From NCBI GenBank assembly GCA_016214855.1, contig JACRMT010000018.1, positions 1-64,000 of the forward strand: 64,000 nt of DNA, written 5' to 3'. The notes below the pieces were generated by a model. The model did not search any database. It worked only from the letters and a program-made list of their open reading frames with translations, and was not told where the DNA came from. Below, piece after piece: positions 15,446-27,600 of the stretch. A program made the position numbers and the translations under genes. The number at the start of each line of letters is the position of its first letter. Positions within the stretch are counted from its first letter, which is position 1. This DNA comes from Nitrospirota bacterium. Its GTDB lineage: Bacteria > Nitrospirota > Thermodesulfovibrionia > Thermodesulfovibrionales > UBA6898.

Positions 15446-15490
15446 ATGCAGAGAGCTCTCTCCCTGGATCAGGGAGGGAGCTCTCTGCAT
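15446..15490. repeat. Long near-perfect inverted repeat between hisH and sodC
   Basis: The two arms (ATGCAGAGAGCTC... and its complement) pair almost without a break over about 20 bp around a GGATC loop, with one mismatch. Neither side carries a clear T run. It lies 10 bp after the sodC stop and upstream of hisH, so it could end sodC transcription or stabilise the transcript end. Apart from this element I see nothing in 15366-15499. Confidence 0.6.
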
Positions 15491-15499
15491 TAATCGTTC

Positions 15500-16027
15500 T
15501 TACTTAACTACGCCACATGCAACACGCGCTCCGCCGCCACCCAAAGCAGCCGGCTGGTCAGAGTAATTGTCCCCGCCTGCATGGATCATGAGCGAGCGGC
15601 CTTTGACGTCAGCCATCTTGAGCCGAGGAGCAGTAACGGCAGTTGACGCCGTCCCATCGGCCCCGACAGTGAGTGCCGGGAGATCGCCGAGGTGTCCCTT
15701 GCCCTCGTGGCCCTCATGCTTGCCGGTTGAGGCTGGATCATAGTGTCCGCCTGCTGCAAGGCCTGGGACCTGCTTGCCGTCCTTTGTGCCAGCTCCGCAG
15801 TCAGGGTTCTGGTGAACATGGAACCCATGGAGCCCGGGCGTTAGATCAATGAGCTTCGGGGTGAGGACCAGGCCCTTCGGTCCTTCGGAAATCGTGACAG
15901 TGCCGATACTTTTACCGATGCCCTGTTCATTCACCAGGTTCATCGTTACTGATACGTCAGCGGCAAACACCGGGAGAGCTGTTAGAAGCCCCATGACAAG
16001 AACTGCAATGAATAGTGACTGTTTCAT
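15500..16027 (-). CDS. sodC: Periplasmic Cu/Zn superoxide dismutase
   Basis: This enzyme converts superoxide to oxygen and hydrogen peroxide. From ATG 16027, with an AAAGGAGGAAGG site, the product has 175 residues: signal peptide (about 1-22, ending VFAA) and the SodC fold. Copper and zinc ligands are visible in [26 protein letters not shown] and HLGDLP, and the last copper histidine in [13 protein letters not shown]. The [12 protein letters not shown] end supplies the disulfide partner. A longer reading from ATG 16084 lacks a ribosome site and would put the signal peptide inside. The gene follows katG on the same strand, so superoxide and peroxide removal are grouped. Confidence 0.94.
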   Translation of the reverse strand: MKQSLFIAVLVMGLLTALPVFAADVSVTMNLVNEQGIGKSIGTVTISEGPKGLVLTPKLIDLTPGLHGFHVHQNPDCGAGTKDGKQVPGLAAGGHYDPASTGKHEGHEGKGHLGDLPALTVGADGTASTAVTAPRLKMADVKGRSLMIHAGGDNYSDQPAALGGGGARVACGVVK

Positions 16028-16100
16028 CTGCCTTCCTCCTTTGTTGATTCGAATATTATTGTCTTTGCAGACAACGTGCAGCACGAATAATAAACCTTGA

Positions 16101-18323
<2,223 letters not shown>

Positions 18324-18326
18324 TTA

Positions 18327-20207
18327 TTATGAATTACTTCCCTGTATGATCCGTTCCACATCCGCTCTTTCAAGGATCTCATCTTTGATCAAGGCCTCTG
18401 CAAGCGCGTCAAGAATCTGCCGTTTTCCGGACAACATCTCAGTCGCTTTTGATTCTGCATCCATGATCAGCTTCTGGATCTCCTGGTCCATGATCCAGGC
18501 CATCTCTTCACTGTACCGCTTTGGTGAAGAGAGCTCCCTGCCGAGGAACGGATGTTCTTCTCCCCGGCCGAGATTGATCGGGCCGACCCTGTCGCTCATT
18601 CCCCACTGGGCCACCATCTTCTCAGCCAGGGATGTTGCTTCCTTCAGGTCGTTCTGTGCGCCGCTGCTGATGTCGTTGAAGACGAGCTTTTCTGCCACCC
18701 TTCCGGCAAGGGCTATGCCCAATTTGTCCATGAGATAGGTGCGCGGATAATAATGTCTGTCTTCCTCGGGCAGGAGCTGTGTGACGCCCATGGCCATGCC
18801 GCGCGGGATAATGCTGACCTTGTAGATCGGATCAGCGCCAGGTAGTTCCCATGAAGCCAGAGTATGTCCTGCCTCATGATATGCAGTGATCCGCTTTTCC
18901 TTATCGCTTATGGTCTCTTCTCTGACTGCGCCCATAAGGATGATGTCCTCTGCCTCTTCAAAATCATGCATGTCTATCTTTTCCTTGCCCTTTCTCAGGG
19001 CAACGAGCGCAGCTTCATTCGCAAGATTCTCAAGGTCAGCGCCGGTCATGCCGGGTGTTCCCCGCGCAAGGATCTCGAAATCTACGTTATCCGAAAGCAG
19101 CTTGCCCCGCGCATGAATTTCGAGTATCGCTTTCCGCTCTTTCCATCCCGGCCGGTCTATCACGATATGCCGGTCGAACCTTCCGGGACGCAGCAGCGCA
19201 GGGTCCAGCACGTCAGGCCTGTTCGTTGCAGCCATGACGATCACTTCGGTGTGAGGATCGAACCCGTCCATCTCGCTCAGAAGCTGGTTCAGGGTCTGTT
19301 CCCGTTCATCATGTCCGCCGCCAAGACCGGTGCCGCGCGTTCGTCCCACAGAGTCGATCTCGTCTATGAAAATAATGCTCGGATGGGCCTCCTTCGCCTT
19401 CTTGAACATGTCCCTGACGCGTGAGGCGCCGACCCCCACGAACATCTCAATGAACTCGGAAGCGCTGATGCTGTAAAAAGGGACCTCTGCCTCACCTGCT
19501 GTTGCACGTGCAAGGAGGGTCTTGCCTGTTCCCGGAGGCCCGATCAGAAGCACACCCTTAGGCACTTTGGCGCCTATCTTTTCGAACCGGGACGGGTCTT
19601 TCAGGAACTCTATGGTTTCCCTCAATTCCATCTTTACATTGTCCATGCCGGCAACGTCTTTGAAGGTCACACCCGGTTTTTTTGCATCAAATAGTTTGGC
19701 CTTGCTTGCGCCGAACGTAAAGAGCCCTCCGGGACCGCCCTGGATCTGCTGGCTCTTCCGCATGATCAGGATCCAGATGCCGATGATAAGCACCCACGGC
19801 AGAAGCCCGATCAGGGTCTGCAGGAAGAATCCCTGCTCTCCGGACTCTATGGTTATGACCACGTTCTTTTCCTTCAGTAAGGATAGAAGCTGTTCGCCCT
19901 GAAAAGACGGCAGCACGGTCTGAAAATATTTGACCTGAACCGGTTTCTGTTCGCCCGGGAACTGCAGACTGATTTCCCTGACCAGTTCTCCGTTCACATC
20001 CAGTTTCTTTATCGAAACGGATTTGATGGTCCCGGCGTCCAGCTGCTCCATGAACTGCGTGTAGTTTATGGTATAGCGCGGAGGAGGGCTGACATTGAAA
20101 AAGGTGCTCCAGGTGAAGATGACCACGGTGGTTATCGCAAGCGCTGCGATATACCTCCAATACATGTCAGGTATGCCGCCTATGCTGTTTTTTTTATCTT
20201 TAGTCAT
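18327..20207 (-). CDS. ftsH: ATP-dependent zinc metalloprotease FtsH
   Basis: FtsH is a membrane-bound AAA+ protease that degrades misfolded and regulatory proteins. The 626-residue product has two N-terminal membrane helices (about 14-34 and 128-150) around a periplasmic domain. The AAA+ module follows, with Walker A GPPGTGKT, Walker B IIFIDEID and the second region of homology [21 protein letters not shown]. The protease part has the zinc motif HEAGH and the third ligand in NDLKEAT. Length and order are normal, so it is probably functional. The end of the gene lies 30 bp upstream of katG, but katG has its own ribosome site and may be separately expressed. Confidence 0.95.
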   Translation of the reverse strand: MTKDKKNSIGGIPDMYWRYIAALAITTVVIFTWSTFFNVSPPPRYTINYTQFMEQLDAGTIKSVSIKKLDVNGELVREISLQFPGEQKPVQVKYFQTVLPSFQGEQLLSLLKEKNVVITIESGEQGFFLQTLIGLLPWVLIIGIWILIMRKSQQIQGGPGGLFTFGASKAKLFDAKKPGVTFKDVAGMDNVKMELRETIEFLKDPSRFEKIGAKVPKGVLLIGPPGTGKTLLARATAGEAEVPFYSISASEFIEMFVGVGASRVRDMFKKAKEAHPSIIFIDEIDSVGRTRGTGLGGGHDEREQTLNQLLSEMDGFDPHTEVIVMAATNRPDVLDPALLRPGRFDRHIVIDRPGWKERKAILEIHARGKLLSDNVDFEILARGTPGMTGADLENLANEAALVALRKGKEKIDMHDFEEAEDIILMGAVREETISDKEKRITAYHEAGHTLASWELPGADPIYKVSIIPRGMAMGVTQLLPEEDRHYYPRTYLMDKLGIALAGRVAEKLVFNDISSGAQNDLKEATSLAEKMVAQWGMSDRVGPINLGRGEEHPFLGRELSSPKRYSEEMAWIMDQEIQKLIMDAESKATEMLSGKRQILDALAEALIKDEILERADVERIIQGSNS

Positions 20208-20270
20208 AAGTTATGCCTGTTTTAATCCTCATACGGTTTTCCCAATATTTCTGCTAAACGGTCAACCGTG

Positions 20271-20313
20271 CCTTTATGGCATTTTACGAGTAATATGCCA
20301 TAAGCGCAAGTCC
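20271..20313. repeat. Direct repeat copy 1 containing an inverted repeat
   Basis: This 43-bp element (cctttatggcattttacgag... cataagcgcaagt) recurs at 21302-21345. Inside copy 1, TTATGGCAT (20274) and ATGCCATAA (20295) form a perfect 9-bp inverted repeat. It lies in the leader region of the small gene at 20368 and could be an operator or a small mobile-type repeat. Confidence 0.65.
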
Positions 20314-20367
20314 CATGTGCAGTGAACGATTCCGGTATAATAGCGGCAGAGAAACGGAGGGACATCT

Positions 20368-20571
20368 ATGGCAAAATATACTGCTTCAATCGACGAAGAG
20401 ACACGACAGAGGATCCATGCATTACCGGGACGCGTACACTTTGCGGACTACATGAAAAAAGCGATCACGATCTTTGTCGAAGAACTTGAGAAGGATCCGG
20501 ACCTCGGACCGGAGGATTTCATCATCACGCACACTGCACGCAGGGGCCAGGGGAATAAAAAAAGGAAATAG
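20368..20571 (+). CDS. Small charged protein of unknown function
   Basis: ATG 20368 has a good site (ACGGAGGG, about 7 nt upstream) and encodes 67 residues. The N-terminus reads MAKYTASIDEETRQRIHALPG, followed by an amphipathic helix (ADYMKKAITIFVEELEKD) and a basic tail THTARRGQGNKKRK. I do not recognise the family. The helix-rich, charged composition could fit a small regulator or antitoxin-like protein, but no partner gene is adjacent. A decayed relative of its last 27 residues lies at 21557, and its upstream repeat is also duplicated, so the unit has been copied at least once. Confidence 0.65.
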   Translation: MAKYTASIDEETRQRIHALPGRVHFADYMKKAITIFVEELEKDPDLGPEDFIITHTARRGQGNKKRK

Positions 20572-20620
20572 CGTTTAACGCTTTTTGATCAAAGGGGGGC
20601 ATTTCCCCAAAAACAGCCTG

Positions 20621-21253
20621 CTATCTCAGTCCCGGCAGAAGCACGGTCAGGCCGCCGGAAATAAACTCAACGCTAATAGCTGCCAGAAGCAGGCCCATGA
20701 GGCGGGTTGCGATATTGATCGCTGTCTTGCTCATCACGCCCCTGAGAGGGCTTGCGATATTCAGCGCGACCCACGTCAGTAACGCAATCAGAATACTGCT
20801 GATAATGAGCAGCGTGATATGAAGGACATGGGGCGAGGCGTCAGCGTAGATAATAATGGTCGATATGGCGCCTGGGCCTGCCAAAAGCGGCATGGCGATC
20901 GGCACCACGGCAATGCTTTCTTTCTCTTCAGCTTCAGCCTCTTCTTCAGGGGTCTGCTTTGTCTGCGCGTATTTTGCCTGCATCATCGATATTGCCATGA
21001 GCAGAAGCAGAATGCCGCCACCTACCTTGAACGAGGCGATGCTTATACCGAAGAAATCAAGCAGCGGTTTGCCGAGCAGCGCAGCCACGATCAGGACCAC
21101 GACAACAGTTATGCTTGCGGTGTTTATGATGCGTCTGCGCTCTCCTGAAGCCATGCTGCCGGTCAGGCTGATAAAGATCGGGATCGCTCCAAGGGGGTTC
21201 ACGATCGCCAGGAGCGTGGTGAATATTTTGATGTAAGCTGTCCATTCAAGCAT
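20621..21253 (-). CDS. MarC/NAAT-family integral membrane protein
   Basis: The 210-residue protein has about six predicted membrane helices. It begins with the family signature IFTTLLAIVNPLGAIPIFISLTG and contains MPLLAGPGAIST in the middle, a conserved MarC segment with a cytoplasmic acidic loop (TPEEEAEAEEKE) before it. MarC proteins were once linked to multiple antibiotic resistance, but their transport role is not settled. It sits alone between the small gene at 20368 (converging) and the decayed repeat region. Confidence 0.88.
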   Translation of the reverse strand: MLEWTAYIKIFTTLLAIVNPLGAIPIFISLTGSMASGERRRIINTASITVVVVLIVAALLGKPLLDFFGISIASFKVGGGILLLLMAISMMQAKYAQTKQTPEEEAEAEEKESIAVVPIAMPLLAGPGAISTIIIYADASPHVLHITLLIISSILIALLTWVALNIASPLRGVMSKTAINIATRLMGLLLAAISVEFISGGLTVLLPGLR

Positions 21254-21301
21254 AGTGTTGAAGTTCTCCCAATTTATCCCATCCTCTATTCTGTTATACG
21301 C

Positions 21302-21345
21302 CCTTTATGGCATTTTACGAGCAAACAGGCATAAGCGCAAGTTCC
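21302..21345. repeat. Direct repeat copy 2, degenerate
   Basis: This copy shares the first 20 bases with the element at 20271 and the block cataagcgcaagt, but the inner inverted repeat is broken (acaggcataa in place of atgccataa). It lies before the decayed small gene at 21557, as copy 1 lies before the intact gene at 20368. Confidence 0.65.
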
Positions 21346-21556
21346 TGGATGGTCAGGCAGGAGGGTTTTAAGCTTAAACCGGAGTGGAAAGTGTGAGCTG
21401 CACGAGAAGAAATCTTAGAGAGCGAGGTTCCTGCCCCGGCCATTCGGTAAGTTTTCAGTTTCTGCTTATTCCTTCTCCTAATCGATGTAAACATGGCCTG
21501 CCGCTTGGGCAAATGATTGAGCATACGGAACTGAAAAAGTTCAGAGGCAAGGGAAG

Positions 21557-21640
21557 ATGACGAAACCGGATCTCAGGCCTGAGAATTTCACCATGACCCA
21601 CACCGCCCGGAAAGACCCGGGGGATAGAAAAAGAAAATAG
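21557..21640 (+). pseudogene. Decayed copy of the small protein gene at 20368
   Basis: A short frame from ATG 21557 to TAG 21638 encodes 27 residues, starting MTKPDLRPENF and ending THTARKDPGDRKRK. These align with the last 27 residues of the protein at 20368 (PDLGPEDF, then THTARRGQGNKKRK). The N-terminal 40 residues have no recognisable counterpart upstream. With the duplicated repeat at 21302 this marks a broken duplication. The remainder of 21254-21650 holds nothing else that I can support. Confidence 0.6.
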
Positions 21641-21650
21641 CGTTCTCAGA

Positions 21651-24600
21651 TCACACCGGCAGCTCTCCCTTATCTTCATTCGCCGGTATCCTCACCTCGA
21701 CCGCATGTTCCTGGCGGTCGTCAAGAAGTGTAATGGCATTATCGGCCAGATTGGATTGTTCAACGCCGTCCACAATTACCGTTGCTGCGCTTCTGCTGTG
21801 CGTCTGCATTACCGTAATGTGATATACCGTTTCCCTGTACCGGTAATGTATTTTGAACGACTCCCAATCCGCGGGCAGGCATGGCGCAAAACGCAGTTTG
21901 TCTGTTTCAAGTCTGAGTCCGAGGAGTGATTCAAGGATCAGCCTGTACATCCAGGCTGATGATCCTGTGTACCATGACCAGCCGCCGCGGCCGATGTGCG
22001 GAGAGACCGCATATACATCTGCCGCGACAACATAGGGTTCTGCTTTGTACGTTGTGATCTTATCAAGAGAGTTCCCATGGTTTATCGGATTGATCATCGC
22101 AACCAGTTCCCATGCGCGTTTGCTGTCGCCCAGTTGAGCAAACGCCATTGCCGCCCAGATCGCTGCATGCGTGTATTGACCGCCATTTTCCCGGACACCC
22201 GGGACGTATCCCTTGATATAGCCCGGGTTCAGATCCGATCTGTCAAAAGGAGGGTCCAGAAGCTGGATCAGATTGTGGTCACGCCGCACGAGGCGCTTGT
22301 CCAGCGATTCCATGGCAGTTCGCGAGCGGGTTGCATTCCCGGCGCCCGAGAGGACAGACCAGCTCTGGGCTATCGAATCGATCCTGCATTCGGCATTACC
22401 AGCAGAACCCAGCAGCGCGCCGTTGTCAAAGTACGCGCGGCGGTACCATTCGCCGTCCCAGCCATTTTCCTCGATATTTCTGCGCAGTTTCGCGGCTTCC
22501 TCCTGACAGCGTCCGACAAAGGCCACGTCGTCACGGAGGTGTGCAATCGCAGTGAACCTCGTGAGTATGTCATATAGAAAGAAACCGAGCCAGACGCTTT
22601 CGCCTTTACCGTGCTCTCCTACGAGGTTCATTCCGTCGTTCCAATCGCCCGAGCCGATCAGGGGCAGGCCGTGCCCGCCGAGTCTGAGACCATGCAGTAT
22701 GGCTCGCACACAGTGTTCGTACAAAGGAGCTGTTTCGTCAGAAGCATGCGGAAGATCGTAGTATGAGTCCATCTCCGAGCCGACGGGCCGTCCTTCGATG
22801 AAGCGGACGGGTTCATCCAATACGCCGGTGTCCCCGGTGCTCAGAACGTAGCGGGAAGCAGCCATCGGCAGCCAGAGAAAGTCGTCGGAACAGTGTGTAC
22901 GTACGCCGCGCCCCGAGGGGGGATGCCACCAATGCTGCACATCTCCCTCTCTGAACTGATGGGCTGCGCAGAGAAGGATCTGTTCGCGGACCAGTCGTGG
23001 TTCTGTATGGATGAGCGCCATTACGTCCTGCAGCTGATCGCGGAACCCGAAGGCGCCGCCGGACTGGTAGTATCCGGATCGTGCCCAGAGACGACTGGCC
23101 ATGGTCTGGTACAAGAGCCAGCCATTGGCAAGCACATTGACGGATTGATCAGGTGTTTCCACCTGTACTGCGCCGAGGGTGTGATTCCAGTATTGCCAGA
23201 CCGCTTCGAGAGCTCTGCGGCCTGCAGCAGGTCCGCGGAAGCGGCGCACCAGCTTGCCGGCTTCATCCGCGTTTCGTCCTGCGCCGAGCATGAAGATGAA
23301 CTCGCGCTCCTGTCCGTCGGTCAGGTCAAAGGGCAGATGGATAGCGCCACACGGGTCCAAAGCAGCTCCCACCTTGCCGGAAAGCCGCGCTCGGGACATG
23401 GCCTCCGGGTTTCGAAGCGTACCGTTGCGGCCAAGGAATTCGGTCCTGTCGCCGCTTACGGTCCGGGCTGCATCAGCCACGTCGAAGAAAGCGGTGCGGT
23501 CAGCGAACTCGGTGTTGTACGGGTTGAGAGCAAAGAGCGCACCGGTATTGGAGTCGACTTTGGTGATTATGTGCATCCTTGTTTTCGGCTGCAGATCCCC
23601 CAGCACCCATTCTACGTACCCGGTGGCCGAGAGACGGCGTGCCCGGCCTGACTCGTTCCTCACTTTCAAAACCGTGAACTTGATCGATGCGTCTATGGCC
23701 ACGTAAACCCACATCTCGGAACGGATACCGTCCTCCGTGTGTTCAAAGACGCTGTATCCGAACCCGTGACGGCTGATGTACGGCGCGAGACCACGGCTGG
23801 GCAGCGGAGAAGGGGACCAGAAAAGGCCGCTCTCTTCATCACGGATATAATACGCCTCTCCGCCGGAATCGCATACCGGGTCATTACTCCAGGGAGTGAG
23901 GCGGAATTCGTGGGCATTCTCGCTCCAGGTGTAAGCACTTCCGCTCTCCGAAATAACCGTCCCGAAGTTCGGGTTTGCCAGCACATTTACCCAGGGCGCG
24001 GGAGTGACCTGTCCCCGCGTCGTCGTAATGATGTACTCGCGTCCATCAGGGCTGAAGCCCCCCAGTTCGTTGAAAAAGATCAGGTCGCGGCGGGGCATAG
24101 CCACGGCAGGGGAAATTTCAAGGCGGGGAGTCCGTGTTGTCCTGAGGCGCGGTAATGTTGTTTTCACGAGGCCCGGGCGGCTGATCTGGTCTGCCAGCGT
24201 TCCCCACTTGTCGCTGATGATGATGCGGGCTACGGTCTGAAGCAGAATGCGGTCCTCGTTCGATATCTGCTCAGCGAGTCTTACGAAAATGCCGCCAGGC
24301 CGATCAGTGACACTGGCTTCAAGCCCTGCGGCAATGAGTCCCATGATCTGGTCCTGAAGAAGCTGCCGGTATCCTGCGTGATCTTCATTCCAGATCACCA
24401 GGTCCACGGTCAGTCCCTTGAGACGCCAGTATGCGTGGGCCTGGACAAGCTGCCGCACCAGGTCGATATTGGCCGGGTCCTCAATCCGCAGCAGCACGAT
24501 CGGCAGGTCCCCGGAAATGGCGTAGCCCCAGAGACCGGATTGTCCGCGGTGGTTTTTTTTGAGAAGGTCCGCGTCGGCGCGCAGCGAGGAATTGGCGTAG

Positions 24601-27600
24601 ATTATCGAGCCGGCAAGGCGTCCGTAAAGCTGCGCATCGGACTCTGTGACATTGAGCTGCCGCAGGAGCACCTGGCTGTGTGTCCAGGCCAGATCGAAGA
24701 CGCGGTCAGCAAAACGCCGGTCCTGGTATTTCTCGACAAGGCCCATGCTAGCATCCCGCGTCTCCCCGATGCCGGTGACGATATCAATCGTTGCCGACGC
24801 CTCAGGCTCGAGTGTGATCCGGTATCTGATCGCGACGATCGGATCAAGCACCGAACCCTCGGTACCCGAGAGAGCTCCGGAGAGAGTCGAACGGCCGCTC
24901 ATGGCTGCAGGGTTGGCGACAGTCCTTCCCCGTCCGATGAACTTCAGGCGGTCAGTCTCATAGGAAACCTCTGCGATCTCCGCCCCGTGTGCGGTCATCA
25001 GGTGAAACATCCAGGGCGTCTGCTCTTCAAGCGAACGGGGCCGGCGGGTGCAGAGGATCGCGCGCTGTCCTCGAATGATCTCGGTCTGCACAAAGAGATT
25101 GCTGAAAGCCGGATGCAGGGCGTCCGAGGCGGACGGAGCGACAACAACTTCAGCATAACTGGTGATGTCGATCGTCCTGCGTGTTTTTGCGGAGTTGGTA
25201 ATGCGGGTCCGGCGCAGTTCGATGTCATCCTCAGGTGAGACAACGATCTCGGTATGCATGTCATAGTCAAAGTCGCGGCGCCGAAACTCTGCCCGCGCGT
25301 CCGTGAAGATCGCTTCATACGTGTCTGCCCGTTTGAGTGTCGGCTGATATGCCGTTGACCAGAACTTTCCGCTCGCCACGTCGCGCAGGTAACAGAACGT
25401 GCCCCAGCTGTCACACGTGGTGTCTTCGCGCCAGCGTGTTACGGAGAGGTCTTTCCAGCGGCTGTACCCGCCGCCGGCGTTCGTGACCACCGCCTGATAT
25501 CTGCCGTTGGACAGCAGCTGTACCTCCGGCATCGGCGTGTTGGGGCTGCTGAAAATACGCATCGGCATTTCCGTTCCACTAAACGTCTCCCGGACGTCGG
25601 AGATATCGGGTGTCTCCAGATAGAAAGCCGTTACCCTTGGGACCCGCTCCTGAAGAAGGAGCATGGTGGCCTGAAACTGTGGGTCAGACTCAAACCTTTT
25701 CTGCATCGGACGGCTCAGGAGGAGATGGGACAGGGAGAGAAGGCTCATGCCCTGGTGATGTGCCATGAAGGACCGTATCACGGTGTTCGGTTCCCTGCGG
25801 CGCTGACGCGAGGGCGTATAGTCGACAGCTTCATACATGCCATAGCGGGCCTCAAAGCCTTCAACACTGAGCCGCTGCAGGTTCAGGCAGGCCTCCTCAG
25901 GCGCCACCATCAATGCAAGCGCCGAGGCATACGGCGCAATGACCAGGTCATCGGCAAGACCGCGCTTGAGTCCCAGACCGGGCACGCCAAAGGCGCGGTA
26001 CTGGTAATTAAGATGAACGTCGACCGTGTTATAGCCTGATTCAGATATGCCCCACGGCACCCCGCGTTTCTTTCCATACTCGATCTGTCTGTCCACTGCC
26101 GCCTTATAGGTCTGATCGAGCAGGGTATGCTCATACGTGGGCATTACCAGGAGCGGCATCAGATATTCGAACATCGAGCCGCTCCACGAAAGGAGGATCG
26201 GCTCTCCGCCGGCGCTGGTGAGCAGCCGCCCCAGCGCAAACCAGCTCTCCTGCGGCAGCTGTCCCTGCGCAATCGCTACGAAGCAGGACAACCGTGCTTC
26301 CGATGCCAGCAGATCGTAAAAACTCGCGTCTGTCCGACGCTCAGCAACATTGTATCCGATGGCCAGCAGATGCCGCGTCGGATCGAACAGAAAATCATAG
26401 TCCATGCGGCTGAGTTCAGCTGACTGAAGTGCAAGCTTCTCGATGGCCTCAATTCTTTCGTTGGCGCGCCGGCTGCCCAAGCCCGCCAGTTCGCGCAGTG
26501 TCGGGACAGGACCGCTGCTGTCCATGGCTGGCTCAGAAAGAAACATCAGATCATCCAGGGCTGTTCTGCATTGATTGGCAAAGGCGTCTGCCCACCACCT
26601 GACCTCCTTGTCCGGCTCAGCCTGATCCACATTATTAGTTTGATTCGAATTCTGGGCATCGAGACTGTCAAGCACCTCAGCGGCTGATACTGTCAGCTGT
26701 TCCAGGTAAAGGCGCGCTGCCTCAAGCGTCTCCGGAAGTGTGCTGCATGCAGACTCAAGGCGCTTCCGGAGTTGGGTCATGCCGGCCTGAAAACTTTTTT
26801 TCGGAGAAATGACTTCCGCAGAATCCATGGAATCCATAAGGATCCTGAAGGTATCATTGAGCCCTTCGAATACCTGCGCTCCCTGGATCTTATGGTCGGG
26901 AAGTGCGAGCAGGCCAGCCCGCAAGGTCAGCAGGTGAGCAGCGAGATTCCCGCTGTCGACCGTCGAGATGTATGTGGGCAGCAAGGGCCTCAGCGACTGC
27001 GTGTCATACCAGTTGTAGAAGTGGCCGCGGTGGTGTTCCATGGATTCCATGGTGCGCAGGGCATTCTCCGTGCGTTCGATGAATTGCCCGGCTGATAGAT
27101 ACCCGAAGTCGTATGCCGACAGATTCGCGAGCAGCGAAAGCCCCATGTTGGTCGGCGAAGTGCGATGCGCAACCGTGGCAACGCGATACTCCTGGTAGTT
27201 GTCAGGCGGCAGCCAGTGATCATCAGGACCGACGAAGGTCTCAAAGAAGGCCCAGGTCTTTCGTGAAAGCTTCCGGAGAAAGATGATCTGCTCAGGCTGC
27301 AGCCGCGCCCTGCGGCGGGTGAGAGGCCGGCTGATCCACCACGCGATACCAGGGGAGACGAACCAGAGGCCCAGCACAGGCCCGGCTGCCTCTAACGCTG
27401 CCGGACTCGCAAGCGCCAGATAGAGTATGGCTGCAACAGCGAGAAAAGGTGCGATCCACATTGTCCGATACACATCAGCAAGACCGCCAATGCGGAAATG
27501 ATGGCTGCTTCGATCCGGATCGCCTGACGGACTCCATTCGAGGAGCTGCCTGCGGGTGATCAGCATTCTCCAAATCGTATGCAGGATCGCATCCAGACTG

